From positions 1 through 27,799 of the forward strand of contig DHHG01000301.1 of assembly GCA_002403175.1 (NCBI GenBank): 27,799 nucleotides of DNA, given 5' to 3'. The notes beneath the pieces are model-generated. The model was given only the letters and a program-made list of their open reading frames with translations. It did no database searches and was not told the DNA's origin. Position numbers and translations under genes: made by a program. Of this stretch, positions 15,003-23,451 are shown one piece after another (position 1 is the stretch's first letter; each line of letters opens with the position of its first letter). This stretch comes from Syntrophaceae bacterium UBA4778 (lineage in GTDB: Bacteria; Desulfobacterota; Syntrophia; Syntrophales; UBA4778).

Positions 15003-16409
15003 CTATTCGTTCCTGCCGTAATCGTCTTCGTACCGGATGATATCGTCCTCACCGAGATAGGACCCGGTCTGAACCTCAATGATGCGGAGCATTTCCTTCG
15101 AAGGATTCATGATGCGATGCATTGATTTTGCCGGGATGTAAACAGCATTGCCTGAAAGGACTTCTGTTGTCTTGTCGTCGACGGTCACGATCGCCTTTCC
15201 GGAAACCACGGTCCAATGTTCGGAGCGAAATTGATGGGATTGAAGGCTCAATCGTTGGTGCGGCTTGATATCGAGCCATTTAACCTGATATCCGTTTCCC
15301 TGATCGAGCACTTTGTATGCGCCCCAGGGCTTCAGGACCGTTCGCCTGATGATAGCTTCCGGTCTTTTATCGCCGAGCAGGTTCTGCGCAACTATCCGGA
15401 CATCCTGGCTGCAATCCTTCCGGCATACGAGGACCGCATCTTCGGTCTCTACGATGATCAGATTTTCAACCCCGATGGTCGCAACAAGTCTCTCTTCCGC
15501 CCGAATAAGAGAGTCATGGGAATCCACTGTCATGACATCTCCGGTAGACACATTCCGATCGCAATCTTTAACGGAAAGATTGTAAAGCGCTGTCCAGCTT
15601 CCGACATCACTCCATCCGATATCAGCGGGAATAACCGCCACCCGGTCAGAGTTCTCCAGGATTCCGTAATCGACTGAAATAGATTCCATAGCTCCGTATA
15701 TCGAGGTTAGCCGATCCGGTTGCTTCCGTATCTGATGGAGCTTTTCATAATGATCCGGAAGATGCGATTTCATTTCAGTCATGAAACGGTCGGCCTTCCA
15801 GAGAAATATCCCTCCGTTCCAGAAAAAATTTTTGGAGGATACGTAATGCTCAGCCGTTGATAAATCCGGTTTTTCCGTAAAACGGGCTGCCCGGTAAATG
15901 CCGGTATTCAGCGCTTCTCCTTTTTCGATATAGCCGTAGCCTGTTTCCGGGTGCGTCGGTTGTACGCCGAGCGTGACGAGCCATTCCCGATTGGCTGCTT
16001 CTATCCCGAATCTCAGAAGTTCCAGAAATTTTGGCGTGTTCCCGATATAATGATCGGATGGGAAAATTGCCATGATGCCGTCGGGCGATTTCTCCAGTAT
16101 CCGGATAGCTGCCAGACCGATCGCGGCGGCCGTATTTTTTCCGATAGGCTCTTCCAGGATGTTGATTTTTCCGAACAGGCCCTGTTCCAGGAGTTCCCGG
16201 ACGATCTCATCCGTTTGCGAACAGATGGTTACGATCCAGATCCGTTCGTCCGGAACGAGATCCCTGGCGCGCTCGATCGTCAGGGCCAGCATGCTGCGAT
16301 CCCCGACAATTGAAAGGAACTGTTTGGGCATTTTTTCCCTGCTCAGTGGCCAGAACCGGGTACCGCTTCCCCCGGCCAGAATGACCACATGCAGATTGTT
16401 TTCGGACAT
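15003..16409 (-). CDS. manC: Mannose-1-phosphate guanylyltransferase/mannose-6-phosphate isomerase
   Basis: A 468-residue bifunctional enzyme of the ManC/AlgA/XanB type, full length. The N-terminal nucleotidyltransferase domain begins with VVILAGGSGTRFWPLSREK (about 9-27), the GMP motif of type II enzymes, and has FPSDHYIG, TGYGYIEKG, FTEKPD, WNGGIFLWKAD and IGWSDVGSW. The C-terminal cupin-type phosphomannose isomerase has RPWG-like KPWGAYKVLDQG, IKPHQRLSLQSHQFRSEHW and GNAVYIPAKSMHRI, ending GEDDIIRYEDDYGR. It makes mannose-6-phosphate from fructose-6-phosphate and GDP-mannose from mannose-1-phosphate and GTP. A phosphomannomutase must come from elsewhere. The frame opens at a TTG (16460), but the ATG at 16409 has AAGG 7 bases ahead and matches the family's usual start. 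It is the last gene of operon B and supplies its mannosyl donor. Confidence 0.96.
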   Translation of the reverse strand: MSENNLHVVILAGGSGTRFWPLSREKMPKQFLSIVGDRSMLALTIERARDLVPDERIWIVTICSQTDEIVRELLEQGLFGKINILEEPIGKNTAAAIGLAAIRILEKSPDGIMAIFPSDHYIGNTPKFLELLRFGIEAANREWLVTLGVQPTHPETGYGYIEKGEALNTGIYRAARFTEKPDLSTAEHYVSSKNFFWNGGIFLWKADRFMTEMKSHLPDHYEKLHQIRKQPDRLTSIYGAMESISVDYGILENSDRVAVIPADIGWSDVGSWTALYNLSVKDCDRNVSTGDVMTVDSHDSLIRAEERLVATIGVENLIIVETEDAVLVCRKDCSQDVRIVAQNLLGDKRPEAIIRRTVLKPWGAYKVLDQGNGYQVKWLDIKPHQRLSLQSHQFRSEHWTVVSGKAIVTVDDKTTEVLSGNAVYIPAKSMHRIMNPSKEMLRIIEVQTGSYLGEDDIIRYEDDYGRNE

Positions 16410-16503
16410 ATATCGACCTTTGAGATAAATTTCCGAATTTTTACTATGAATTGTGGTCAAATGAAAGTGATAAAATGCGATTTCGACCGGTAAACTCTCC
16501 CAC

Positions 16504-17667
16504 TTATCCCAGTCTGTGATCGAGAAAGTTTCGGTACAGCCTTCGGATGTGAAATCCCGGATCTGCCCAATAGGATTCGGGATCGAGATCGACCCAGTTC
16601 AGCGGAGGTTTTGCTTCTGAGGCGTTGCGATCTGCCTTATCCAGGACGGAAGCAATTCCTTTCGGAGTCTGATCATTGCGAATCATTCCGAACGACCGCT
16701 CATGGACTTTCTCTCTGAACGGCGGATTTTCCCAGATCGGGGGGGCATAGTCTCCATAACACCACCAGAGCGCCCCTGGGACACCGTGCAGTCGTAATTG
16801 CTCCAGCACATCGGCCGCATAGTGCGAAGCGCTCTCCTCATCGACCGAGGACGGGTCCGATCCTGTGGAGATGCCGAACTCGGACATCCAGACCTCTTTC
16901 CCTCCGCTTAGCCATCGGCTCAGTTCCACAAGATATACGGGGAAGAACGGATCTGTTTTGTTTCGCGACCATCCGGAGTAAGCCGGGTATGCATGCATGG
17001 TGAGGAGATCGCAGAATTCGGCTACTTCAGCGGGTCCCATACCGCGAGACTCTTCCAGATCTTCCTGATGCAATCCGATCGTGATCGGATGTTTGCCGTC
17101 CTCCTTTCGGATTGCTTCAACCATCGACTGCAGCCAGGTTCGGGCCTGTTCGGGATTCTCCGGCCTGTATGCATTCGAAGGCTCGTTCCCCAGATCCCAG
17201 CCCCAGAGTGCCGGATGCCCCTTCATAACCGATGTGACCTCGGTAATAAGCTTTTCCTGTGCGGTTTTGAGTTCATCGCTTTTATATGGGTTCTTTGCTT
17301 CACGTTCGACACTTGACTTGCCGCATATCAGTGGAAATCGGACCGGTCCCGCAGATTCCGTATCGATCATCCATTCGGGGAACCAATTGGCGCCGCTCAT
17401 GTGGCCGGTAAAGAGCGTCACCAATAATTGAAGCCCGTGATCATCCGCGAGGCGGGCTGTTTCAGCAAGTCTCTCCAAAGCGGGAATGGATACCCGGTAA
17501 GGTTCCGGCTGAAAATCCTCCCATAGCAGGAAAATGCGAATAGGGCTGAGATTCATGTCGGACATCCGGGCGAAGTCTTCCGATATCTCACCCGGATCGA
17601 AAGAGCGCCAGAAATACATGGCCTTGTTGATCGGCCAGTAATTGACTCCGACTGAAAACCTTTTCAT
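16504..17667 (-). CDS. Clan GH-A glycoside hydrolase (GH5-like), cytosolic
   Basis: A 387-residue (beta/alpha)8 glycosidase in the normal strand order: VGVNYWP near the N-terminus, SPIRIFLLWEDFQPEP, LLVTLFTGHMSGANWFPEW, then GWDLGNEPSN with the acid/base Glu162, LLTMHAYPAY, and VWMSEFGIST with the nucleophile Glu263, and GALWWCYGDY on the last strand. Both catalytic glutamates are intact. There is no signal peptide, so it acts inside the cell, unlike most secreted polysaccharide hydrolases. The neighbours ManC and GH130 suggest a beta-mannoside substrate, but that is an inference. The frame is open to 17763; the ATG at 17667 is chosen because it lies 16 bases after the GT4 stop and directly precedes the first barrel strand. 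Confidence 0.88.
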   Translation of the reverse strand: MKRFSVGVNYWPINKAMYFWRSFDPGEISEDFARMSDMNLSPIRIFLLWEDFQPEPYRVSIPALERLAETARLADDHGLQLLVTLFTGHMSGANWFPEWMIDTESAGPVRFPLICGKSSVEREAKNPYKSDELKTAQEKLITEVTSVMKGHPALWGWDLGNEPSNAYRPENPEQARTWLQSMVEAIRKEDGKHPITIGLHQEDLEESRGMGPAEVAEFCDLLTMHAYPAYSGWSRNKTDPFFPVYLVELSRWLSGGKEVWMSEFGISTGSDPSSVDEESASHYAADVLEQLRLHGVPGALWWCYGDYAPPIWENPPFREKVHERSFGMIRNDQTPKGIASVLDKADRNASEAKPPLNWVDLDPESYWADPGFHIRRLYRNFLDHRLG

Positions 17668-17683
17668 TGGAATACCCGTAAGA

Positions 17684-18778
17684 TCAGTGACGATCGGAAA
17701 TGATCTTCGCTTTTTTGTGAGATGGTATCGGGCGGAAGATAGACTCACCCACACTTTCCTCAAGTGAACCCCGAATCAGAACTTCCCGGTATACATTGAC
17801 ATAATCGTCAACCATGCGGTCCCGATGAAATTGCTGATATACCCATTGGCGGCAGCGGCTTCGGTCAATCCTACCGACTTTCTGAAGAGCGGCGACCGCC
17901 TCTGCGATTGTCTGCACATGAAAGCCGGTTTCACCATGCAAGATAATTTCACCAATGGATCCCCGCGGTCTGGCAATGACCGGGGTTCCACATGCCATTG
18001 CTTCCACCATACTCAACCCGAACGGCTCGTCAAAGCTGATCATATGCAAAAGGGCGTAAGCTCCCGCCAGGAGTTCGCCGCGTTTGTTCGGGCCGACGGA
18101 ACCGAGATATTTCACGCGATCCCCGTCCACCTCCGGTGCGATCACCTTTTCGTAATACTCCCTGTCCTGGACGATACCTGCAATGATAAGCCTCATTCCA
18201 GAAATCCGGGCGATTTCAATCGCCTCGTGGGCTCCTTTTTCGGGGTGTATCCGGCCGAAGAATAAAAGGTAATCTCCAGGTGAGCTTCGAAAGGGGAAAT
18301 CCTCGATGACAATGCCGTGATAAACATTGGCGATATAGGTCAGATCGGCTGAGCGGTCTGCATGGGAAATGGAGACATAATGAACCCGACCGTTGTATTG
18401 TTTATAAACGGGAAGGATTTTCGGTGATGAAAAGCCGTGAATCGTCGTGATCATGGGGGGGCGTATCACCTGGCTGTAGGTCAGCGGAAGAAAATCGAAA
18501 TGGTTGTGGATCAGATCGAAGCGATCGGACTGCTCGATCAGGTGGGAGATGTGGAGACATTCCGCAACCTTGGGTTCCAGTGTTTTGTCTTCCTCCCATC
18601 CCCTTGGACAGACGGACGCCAGATTAGCCGAGGTCACCGAATCGGCCGTCGCAAACAGCGTTACATCGATTCCCCTTGCACAAAGCCCTTCCGTCAAAAG
18701 GTGTACGATCTGCTCCCATGGACCGTAATGGCGCGGGGGCGTTCGCCAGGCAACGGGGCTGAGCATCGCAATTTTCAT
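17684..18778 (-). CDS. GT4-family glycosyltransferase
   Basis: A 364-residue GT-B enzyme of family GT4. It opens MKIAMLSPVAWRTPPRHYGP, where the PPRHYGPWE acceptor loop is typical of a widespread GT4 subgroup. The donor half has LFFGRIHPEKGAHEAIEIA (about 172-190), IAGIVQD and the EX7E pair Glu251 and Glu259 in DEPFGLSMVEAMACGTPV, then GSIGEIILHGETGFHV. It is predicted to be a retaining transferase, probably using GDP-mannose given ManC in the same operon (inference). The frame is open to 18946, but the ATG at 18778 overlaps the GH130 stop as ATGA and coincides with the conserved N-terminus. Its donor half is clearly related to the GT4 at 1869-2954 in operon A. Confidence 0.93.
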   Translation of the reverse strand: MKIAMLSPVAWRTPPRHYGPWEQIVHLLTEGLCARGIDVTLFATADSVTSANLASVCPRGWEEDKTLEPKVAECLHISHLIEQSDRFDLIHNHFDFLPLTYSQVIRPPMITTIHGFSSPKILPVYKQYNGRVHYVSISHADRSADLTYIANVYHGIVIEDFPFRSSPGDYLLFFGRIHPEKGAHEAIEIARISGMRLIIAGIVQDREYYEKVIAPEVDGDRVKYLGSVGPNKRGELLAGAYALLHMISFDEPFGLSMVEAMACGTPVIARPRGSIGEIILHGETGFHVQTIAEAVAALQKVGRIDRSRCRQWVYQQFHRDRMVDDYVNVYREVLIRGSLEESVGESIFRPIPSHKKAKIISDRH

Positions 18779-19785
18779 ACATACCCTTTGGCACTCAGTT
18801 TTTTGAGATTTTGGTGTGGCGGCTCGGGACAGCAGTGGAGAACGAAATCCAAAAGATCTTTCATGGTCGCGGTTGCAACAGCGATGGAAGTGTCCGCACA
18901 TCCATAATACATGTGCACACGATCGGTCTTTTGGTCGTGTGTCCATCCGCAGGGGAAGACCACATCACTGACGTCGCCTGTGCGCTCGTATGGTTCTTCA
19001 GGAGCAAAGATCCACTCGTCGCTCCGACGCCTTACTTTTCTCGGATCTTCCAAATCCAGAAGCGCCAATCCCAGCCGGTATAAAACGCCAGCCGGAGTGT
19101 TTCTCACCCCATGATAGAGGATCAGCCAGCCTTCAGGTGTTTCGAGGGGAGGGGGGCTCAATCCGATCTTGTTGGCATCCCACCATCCCCCTTCGCGTGA
19201 TCTCAAAACAATATGATGGTCTCCCCAGTGTTTGAGGTCGGGTGAATAGGAAATCCACATATGGACCCGTCCGCTGAACATGGCGGCGCTTGGGCGATGA
19301 ATCATGACCCAGCGGCCGTCAAAACGGCGCGGAAACAGGGCAGCGTCCTTGTCGTCAGGGGGCATTACCGGTCCGAGGCGTTCGAATGTTCTGAAATCTT
19401 TGGTGCAGGCCATGGCTACCAGCGGTCCGCCATGAGAATAGGCCGTGAAGGTAATCGCCCACTGATTCAGTTCTTCCAGCCAGACGACCCGGGGATCTTC
19501 AATACCGTATAGCTCTTCAGGGTATTTGTGGTGATCCGGGACAAAGGTCGGACTAGGATCTATTTCCCAATCGGTGAAGCCGTTTTTGCTTCGGGCGACG
19601 GTTAGGTGCGACATGCCCCGGTGGTCTTCTACCCGGACCAGCAATAACGTTCCACCGTCAACGAGGGCTGCTCCGGCATTAAAAACCGTGTTGGCAGGGT
19701 AGGGCCAGTCGGATGCTTTTAGGATGGGATTGCGATCATATCGTTTGAAAATGGGTCTGAATGAATTAGCTTCTTCCCGTTTCAT
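18775..19785 (-). CDS. GH130 family beta-mannoside phosphorylase/hydrolase
   Basis: A 336-residue five-bladed beta-propeller enzyme of family GH130. Signature blocks are NPIL near residue 19, FNAGAAL, LLLVRVED, the YGIEDPRVV motif with the family's conserved catalytic Asp97, TFTAYSHGGPLVA, ALFPRR (150 region), GWWDANKIG, LILYHGV, YRLGLALLDLEDP and MYYGCADTSIAVA. Characterised members cleave beta-mannosidic bonds by phosphorolysis (mannosylglucose, beta-1,4- or beta-1,2-mannooligosaccharides) and a few hydrolyse; the linkage used here is not set. No signal peptide, so cytosolic. Phosphorolysis would give mannose-1-phosphate, the substrate of ManC in the same operon. An AAAGGAG site 7 bases before the ATG lies in the end of the preceding GT gene (20-base overlap). 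Confidence 0.93.
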   Translation of the reverse strand: MKREEANSFRPIFKRYDRNPILKASDWPYPANTVFNAGAALVDGGTLLLVRVEDHRGMSHLTVARSKNGFTDWEIDPSPTFVPDHHKYPEELYGIEDPRVVWLEELNQWAITFTAYSHGGPLVAMACTKDFRTFERLGPVMPPDDKDAALFPRRFDGRWVMIHRPSAAMFSGRVHMWISYSPDLKHWGDHHIVLRSREGGWWDANKIGLSPPPLETPEGWLILYHGVRNTPAGVLYRLGLALLDLEDPRKVRRRSDEWIFAPEEPYERTGDVSDVVFPCGWTHDQKTDRVHMYYGCADTSIAVATATMKDLLDFVLHCCPEPPHQNLKKLSAKGYV

Positions 19786-22159
19786 TTGTGCTCTCCTTTG
19801 AGACGGACCCGATATGTTCTTGCGGCAGATCTTCGGAAGCCAGGTCTGTCCTTGTAATCGTTGTTACATGAGAAGACACATTGGTCAGCAGAGGATGCAA
19901 TATCAATTGTTCCGAAACGGCCAAATTGGCAAGCAAAAAGGCCAAAGCCGATTCAGCACCCTGATTGAGGTTGACTCCGTGCGGCCCGATGCCGTCGTAA
20001 CAGGCGCCGGTGGAAAAGTCGAAAAGATTTGTACCCAGGCGGTTTCGCCCCAGATACCAGTCGAATGCGATTCTGGCGAGATCCTGGTAGCGAATTTCTC
20101 CCGTAATTTCAAATGCCAGGATGCAGGCTTCTACCATAAATCCTGCGTCAAGCGGCCTTTCAATGCTCTCTTCTTCCGGAGCTTTTACCGGGCTTGAGAA
20201 ATCAAAGTAGTCTCCCTTTAAGGACGTCTGGGTCAAATCGTCAAGACTGCGTAGAGCAAGATTCCGGTAAACCGGATTTCCCAGTGTCTGGTCAGCAACG
20301 AGAAGCGCGTGAATGATCTTGGCATTGCCGTATTCCATCTTATTTAAGATTACAGGCCCGCTATCGTTTTTCGAAATTGATTCTGCCAGTTCGTCGGCGA
20401 TAGTCTGTAATAATTTTTTTACCCCTGTTGCCCCTACATATTTTTTCAGGAAAGAGGCAAGTCCCACGATGGCATAAGCTTTGGGTAGTGGTTTGACCAG
20501 GTTGATATCCAGAATTGCTCTTTCAAAAATTTCACGGGCCAGGTTTCTGAATCCCTCTTTGGGCGCCAGATAAACGGCACATCCTAGGCTCCATATTGCT
20601 TTGCCCAAGGTCTCTTCGTTCCAGTCGTCATCGGTGAATTGTCTTCCGTAATTCATTTTATGCTGAAATTGACCTGTATCTAGCTGCGCGTACCTCAAAA
20701 AAGACAGGTAAACATTAGAGAGATTTAAGAAACTTTCATCTTTGAGTTGGCTATAAGCCCTGAGGGTTACAATCAGACCGATTGCCGCATCATCAGTTGA
20801 GTAACCGAATCGACGGTCCGGTATGCCGTAGAATGAATGCTGGATAATGCCGGTATCATCTGTGAGGTGAAAGATTTGATTAAGATTGATTTCCGGAAGG
20901 GGTTCCTGCTGAATTTTCCGGAATTGAAACGGATCTGAATCATGTCGGGCATGAAAGGTTCCCAGAATGCGCTCGAATGCATTCAAGTAGTCTTCGGCTA
21001 CCCGGCTCCAGATCATATTGCGGCCGAATTCGTAAGCTTTCTTTCTCATCTGATGCCGGGTCACTTCATTCTCAACCGATTGGGTAATAAAGCGTGCCAA
21101 CCCCCTGAAATCTCCAAACTCCATCAGTATTCCGCGCCCGTCCTGGAGCATTTCGGAAGCGTAGCTGTACGGTGTCGAAATGACCGCTTTCCCCATTCCG
21201 AGCGCATAGGCGAGGGTGCCGCTTGTACTCTGATCTCTGGAGAGGTACGGGGTAATATAAATATCGCAAGCCCCGATGAACTCGCAGAGCTCCTCGAAAT
21301 TGACAAAACGGTCATAAAAAAAGACGTGCTTTTCCAGACCAAGCCGGATTACCCGGCGCTGCAACGAAATGCGATACTCCTCGCCATGACACTTTTTTAT
21401 CTCAGGATGAGTTGCGCCGAGAATGATATACGCGATATTGGGGAATTTTTTGATGACATCGGGAAGCGCTTTGATGACCGTCTCAATTCCCTTGTTGGGG
21501 TTTAGAAGTCCGAACGTCAGCAATACAAATTTGCCCTCAACCTGAAATTTGTCTTTGTGATAATTGGGATCCACGAAAGGAACATCAGGGACACCGTGAT
21601 GGATGAACAGGATCTTTTCCTCGGGAATGCCGTAAACGGTTTTCAGGGTTTCTATACTCTGCTCGCTCATGACTACCACACCGTGGGAAAGTTCCGCGGT
21701 ATCCTGCAGAGCGCGTCGGTATTCATCCGAAGGAGCATTCATAACGGTGTGAAAGGTGGTAATGACCGGTTTTTTCAGATTGCCAAGAAAATGGTTAATA
21801 AAGGTTCCTTCCGGTCCGCCAAAAATGCCGAATTCATGCTGCAGGCAGACGATGTCTGCGTCCGAGTAGTTTACATAATCGGCCGCAAGCCGGTAATCTC
21901 CGATCCTGTTCTGCTGAATCTCAAAGGCTACTTCGTCAGGGTAATCGTATCCTTCGGCACGGTTGTTAATGGCTGTTATTCTGTAATGTGAATGCCCTAT
22001 CTCATTTCCGATCGCATGGGTTAGATCGTGAGTGAACGTAGCGATTCCGCATTTTCGGGGGAGATAGGAGCTGACAAAAAATACGTTGACGGAATGGGAG
22101 TTTTTTTGCTCCAGAAGCTTTGTTATGGTCTTCACCTCCCTTTCATGATTGGCTTTCAA
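19766..22159 (-). CDS. Two-domain GT4 glycosyltransferase with C-terminal helical domain
   Basis: About 797 residues, twice the length of a normal GT4 enzyme. Residues about 24-410 are a GT-B domain: FVSSYLPRKCGIATFTHDL, IVCLQHEFGIFGGPEG, TFHTV, LTFGLLNPNKGIETVIKAL and ITPYLSRDQSTSGTLAYALGMGKAVIST. In the donor motif the usual EX7E glutamates appear replaced by Asp and Ala, as I recall for a subgroup found beside GH130 genes. Residues about 430-770 look all-helical with repeated hydrophobic helices (FGYSTDDAAIGLI, PLPKAYAIVGLASFL, PLDAGFMVEACILAFE, GAESALAFLLANL), like an alpha/alpha toroid glycosidase domain. The start is unusual: the only upstream standard start is TTG at 22159, whereas the best ribosome site points to an ATA at 22126. 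It is the first gene of operon B. Confidence 0.88.
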   Translation of the reverse strand: MKANHEREVKTITKLLEQKNSHSVNVFFVSSYLPRKCGIATFTHDLTHAIGNEIGHSHYRITAINNRAEGYDYPDEVAFEIQQNRIGDYRLAADYVNYSDADIVCLQHEFGIFGGPEGTFINHFLGNLKKPVITTFHTVMNAPSDEYRRALQDTAELSHGVVVMSEQSIETLKTVYGIPEEKILFIHHGVPDVPFVDPNYHKDKFQVEGKFVLLTFGLLNPNKGIETVIKALPDVIKKFPNIAYIILGATHPEIKKCHGEEYRISLQRRVIRLGLEKHVFFYDRFVNFEELCEFIGACDIYITPYLSRDQSTSGTLAYALGMGKAVISTPYSYASEMLQDGRGILMEFGDFRGLARFITQSVENEVTRHQMRKKAYEFGRNMIWSRVAEDYLNAFERILGTFHARHDSDPFQFRKIQQEPLPEINLNQIFHLTDDTGIIQHSFYGIPDRRFGYSTDDAAIGLIVTLRAYSQLKDESFLNLSNVYLSFLRYAQLDTGQFQHKMNYGRQFTDDDWNEETLGKAIWSLGCAVYLAPKEGFRNLAREIFERAILDINLVKPLPKAYAIVGLASFLKKYVGATGVKKLLQTIADELAESISKNDSGPVILNKMEYGNAKIIHALLVADQTLGNPVYRNLALRSLDDLTQTSLKGDYFDFSSPVKAPEEESIERPLDAGFMVEACILAFEITGEIRYQDLARIAFDWYLGRNRLGTNLFDFSTGACYDGIGPHGVNLNQGAESALAFLLANLAVSEQLILHPLLTNVSSHVTTITRTDLASEDLPQEHIGSVSKESTNETGRS
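22132..22143 (-). promoter_or_regulatory. Strong Shine-Dalgarno pointing to an ATA codon
   Basis: AAAGGGAGGTGA on the minus strand is the best ribosome site in the window. Eight bases after its GGAGG lies ATA (22124-22126), in frame with the GT4 gene. No ATG, GTG or TTG in this frame lies at a proper distance. The site also forms most of a tiny frame ATG AAA GGG AGG TGA (MKGR). Confidence 0.6.
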
Positions 22160-22283
22160 CCATGAGCGAACCTTGAGAAACGATATAAGCTAAAAATGGC
22201 TTCTCAGTGAAACGGACGTCTCGAATTCGAAGTGCAAGAAGCGAACAGAAGCTCAAAAGGAACTAAAGAGAGTTGTTAAAAAA

Positions 22284-22312
22284 AGTATAGGTGCCGTGAG
22301 GAAAGCTGTCAA
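22284..22312 (-). promoter_or_regulatory. Near-consensus sigma-70 promoter of operon B
   Basis: On the minus strand TTGACA (22307-22312) and TATACT (22284-22289) are separated by exactly 17 bases, followed by an A/T-rich run. This is a perfect -35 and a 5-of-6 -10 element. Transcription would start near 22277 and give a leader of about 120-150 bases before the GT4 gene. The strength of the match suggests high or constitutive expression. Confidence 0.82.
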
Positions 22313-22440
22313 GTCCCATTGTCTATACACAAAAGGCCCGGTTTGAAAATGGAATTTTACTGAAAGTTATTATCAGCAGAGAAATAGGTTTGACCGTCGC
22401 GATCTATTATGGTGCTCACGCAGGGTAGGCTGAATGGACC

Positions 22441-23358
22441 CTAGTTTTTTGCTCCCGTGTTTTTGGTTTTTAATCTCAATTTTTCAGCGATCGTCAAAAC
22501 CGTATTCGCATAGATGTTGCTTTTATTATAGGTTAAAATGATCCTGTGCTGGTGATGTCTGTCCATTTTGCATTTCCAGCCGTTTTTCCGGAGATAATTG
22601 GCAATGCTGTGCATAGCGTCCATCTTGGAAAAGAGATCTACTTTTCCATCTCCGTCTGCATCAACTCCGAAAGTAAATGCGTTGGAAGGCATGAATTGAC
22701 ATAAGCCGATCGCGCCATAAATGGAGCCGGGAATTGAAACCGGGTCAACCCCGTTCTTTTCTGCGTATCGGAGGAGCGCCTTCAGCTCGTTATAGGCCCA
22801 TTCGGATTTCAGCTTGCAGGTCTTTCGGGCGAAATCTTCCGTTTCACCGTTGATTGCATCACGGCTGAGAAAAGGTTGGATTGTTTCCAGATTTGTGCAC
22901 AGGGCCATGCTGGCGAGTGTATTGAAAGCAAATTTGGAACCGGTGAATTCACCGAGTTTGGTTTCCACGAGCATGATAGAAACCAAAACCTCCTTGGGGA
23001 CGCAATAATGTTTTGAAGCAGCTTCCAGATCCGCCTTGTTAGTTTCCAGATAAGTGGTCGCCCCGGAGATAACCTCGGGTTTCAGATAGCTTTCGTAAAT
23101 TTCCTTACGATACTGCCCTGCCGGGATTTCTGATTTGTGAAATTTTTTATGGATCAGAGTTTCCAGCTTACTTGCCATCGTATCCGATTCAAATACAATC
23201 TCAGGGCGAGAGAAAGTTTCAAAAAGTTTATTCCCGTCCAAACCGTCGGCAACGAGCCGTTCCATGAGCGGCATCCAATCATTAGCCAAGGCCGTAGATC
23301 GATACGAAAAAGGCAATAGAATTATAAGCGCTATTACGAAGATTCGGATCTTGTTCAT
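22441..23358 (-). CDS. MltB-family lytic murein transglycosylase
   Basis: A 305-residue secreted peptidoglycan lytic transglycosylase of the SLT_2/MltB family. Residues 1-25 are a signal peptide (NKIR, a hydrophobic core, then ALA before Asn26). There is no lipobox cysteine, so the mature form is probably soluble in the periplasm. Catalytic Glu132 lies in SIMLVETKLGEF, followed by NTLASMAL, SIYGAIGLCQFMPS (212-225) and GVDADGDGKVDLF-KMDAMHSIANYL, all family hallmarks. It cleaves the MurNAc-GlcNAc bond with formation of 1,6-anhydro-MurNAc. The start is set by AAGGAG 7 bases before the ATG at 23358 and by the signal peptide; the longer frame to 23427 has no such support. It lies downstream of the beta-CASP RNase gene with a 93-base gap. 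Confidence 0.93.
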   Translation of the reverse strand: MNKIRIFVIALIILLPFSYRSTALANDWMPLMERLVADGLDGNKLFETFSRPEIVFESDTMASKLETLIHKKFHKSEIPAGQYRKEIYESYLKPEVISGATTYLETNKADLEAASKHYCVPKEVLVSIMLVETKLGEFTGSKFAFNTLASMALCTNLETIQPFLSRDAINGETEDFARKTCKLKSEWAYNELKALLRYAEKNGVDPVSIPGSIYGAIGLCQFMPSNAFTFGVDADGDGKVDLFSKMDAMHSIANYLRKNGWKCKMDRHHQHRIILTYNKSNIYANTVLTIAEKLRLKTKNTGAKN

Positions 23359-23451
23359 GAAACCGCTCCTTCCGATCCGGTGATCAGACGTTTGTTTGAC
23401 AACGCGATTACGATTTTGGCTGAGCATCTATGACCTCTTCTGAATTTTCCC

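Noticed and set aside
16504..17763. Longer GH-A frame opening at 17763
   Set aside because: The extra 32 residues overlap the end of the GT4 gene and lie outside the barrel; the start at 17667 fits the gene spacing.
17684..18946. Longer GT4 frame starting at 18946
   Set aside because: The extra 56 residues are cysteine- and arginine-rich, overlap most of the end of the GH130 gene in another frame, and the conserved GT4 N-terminus starts at 18778.
20942..21505. 187-codon open frame on the plus strand
   Set aside because: Antisense to the two-domain GT4 gene, with no recognisable motif or ribosome site.
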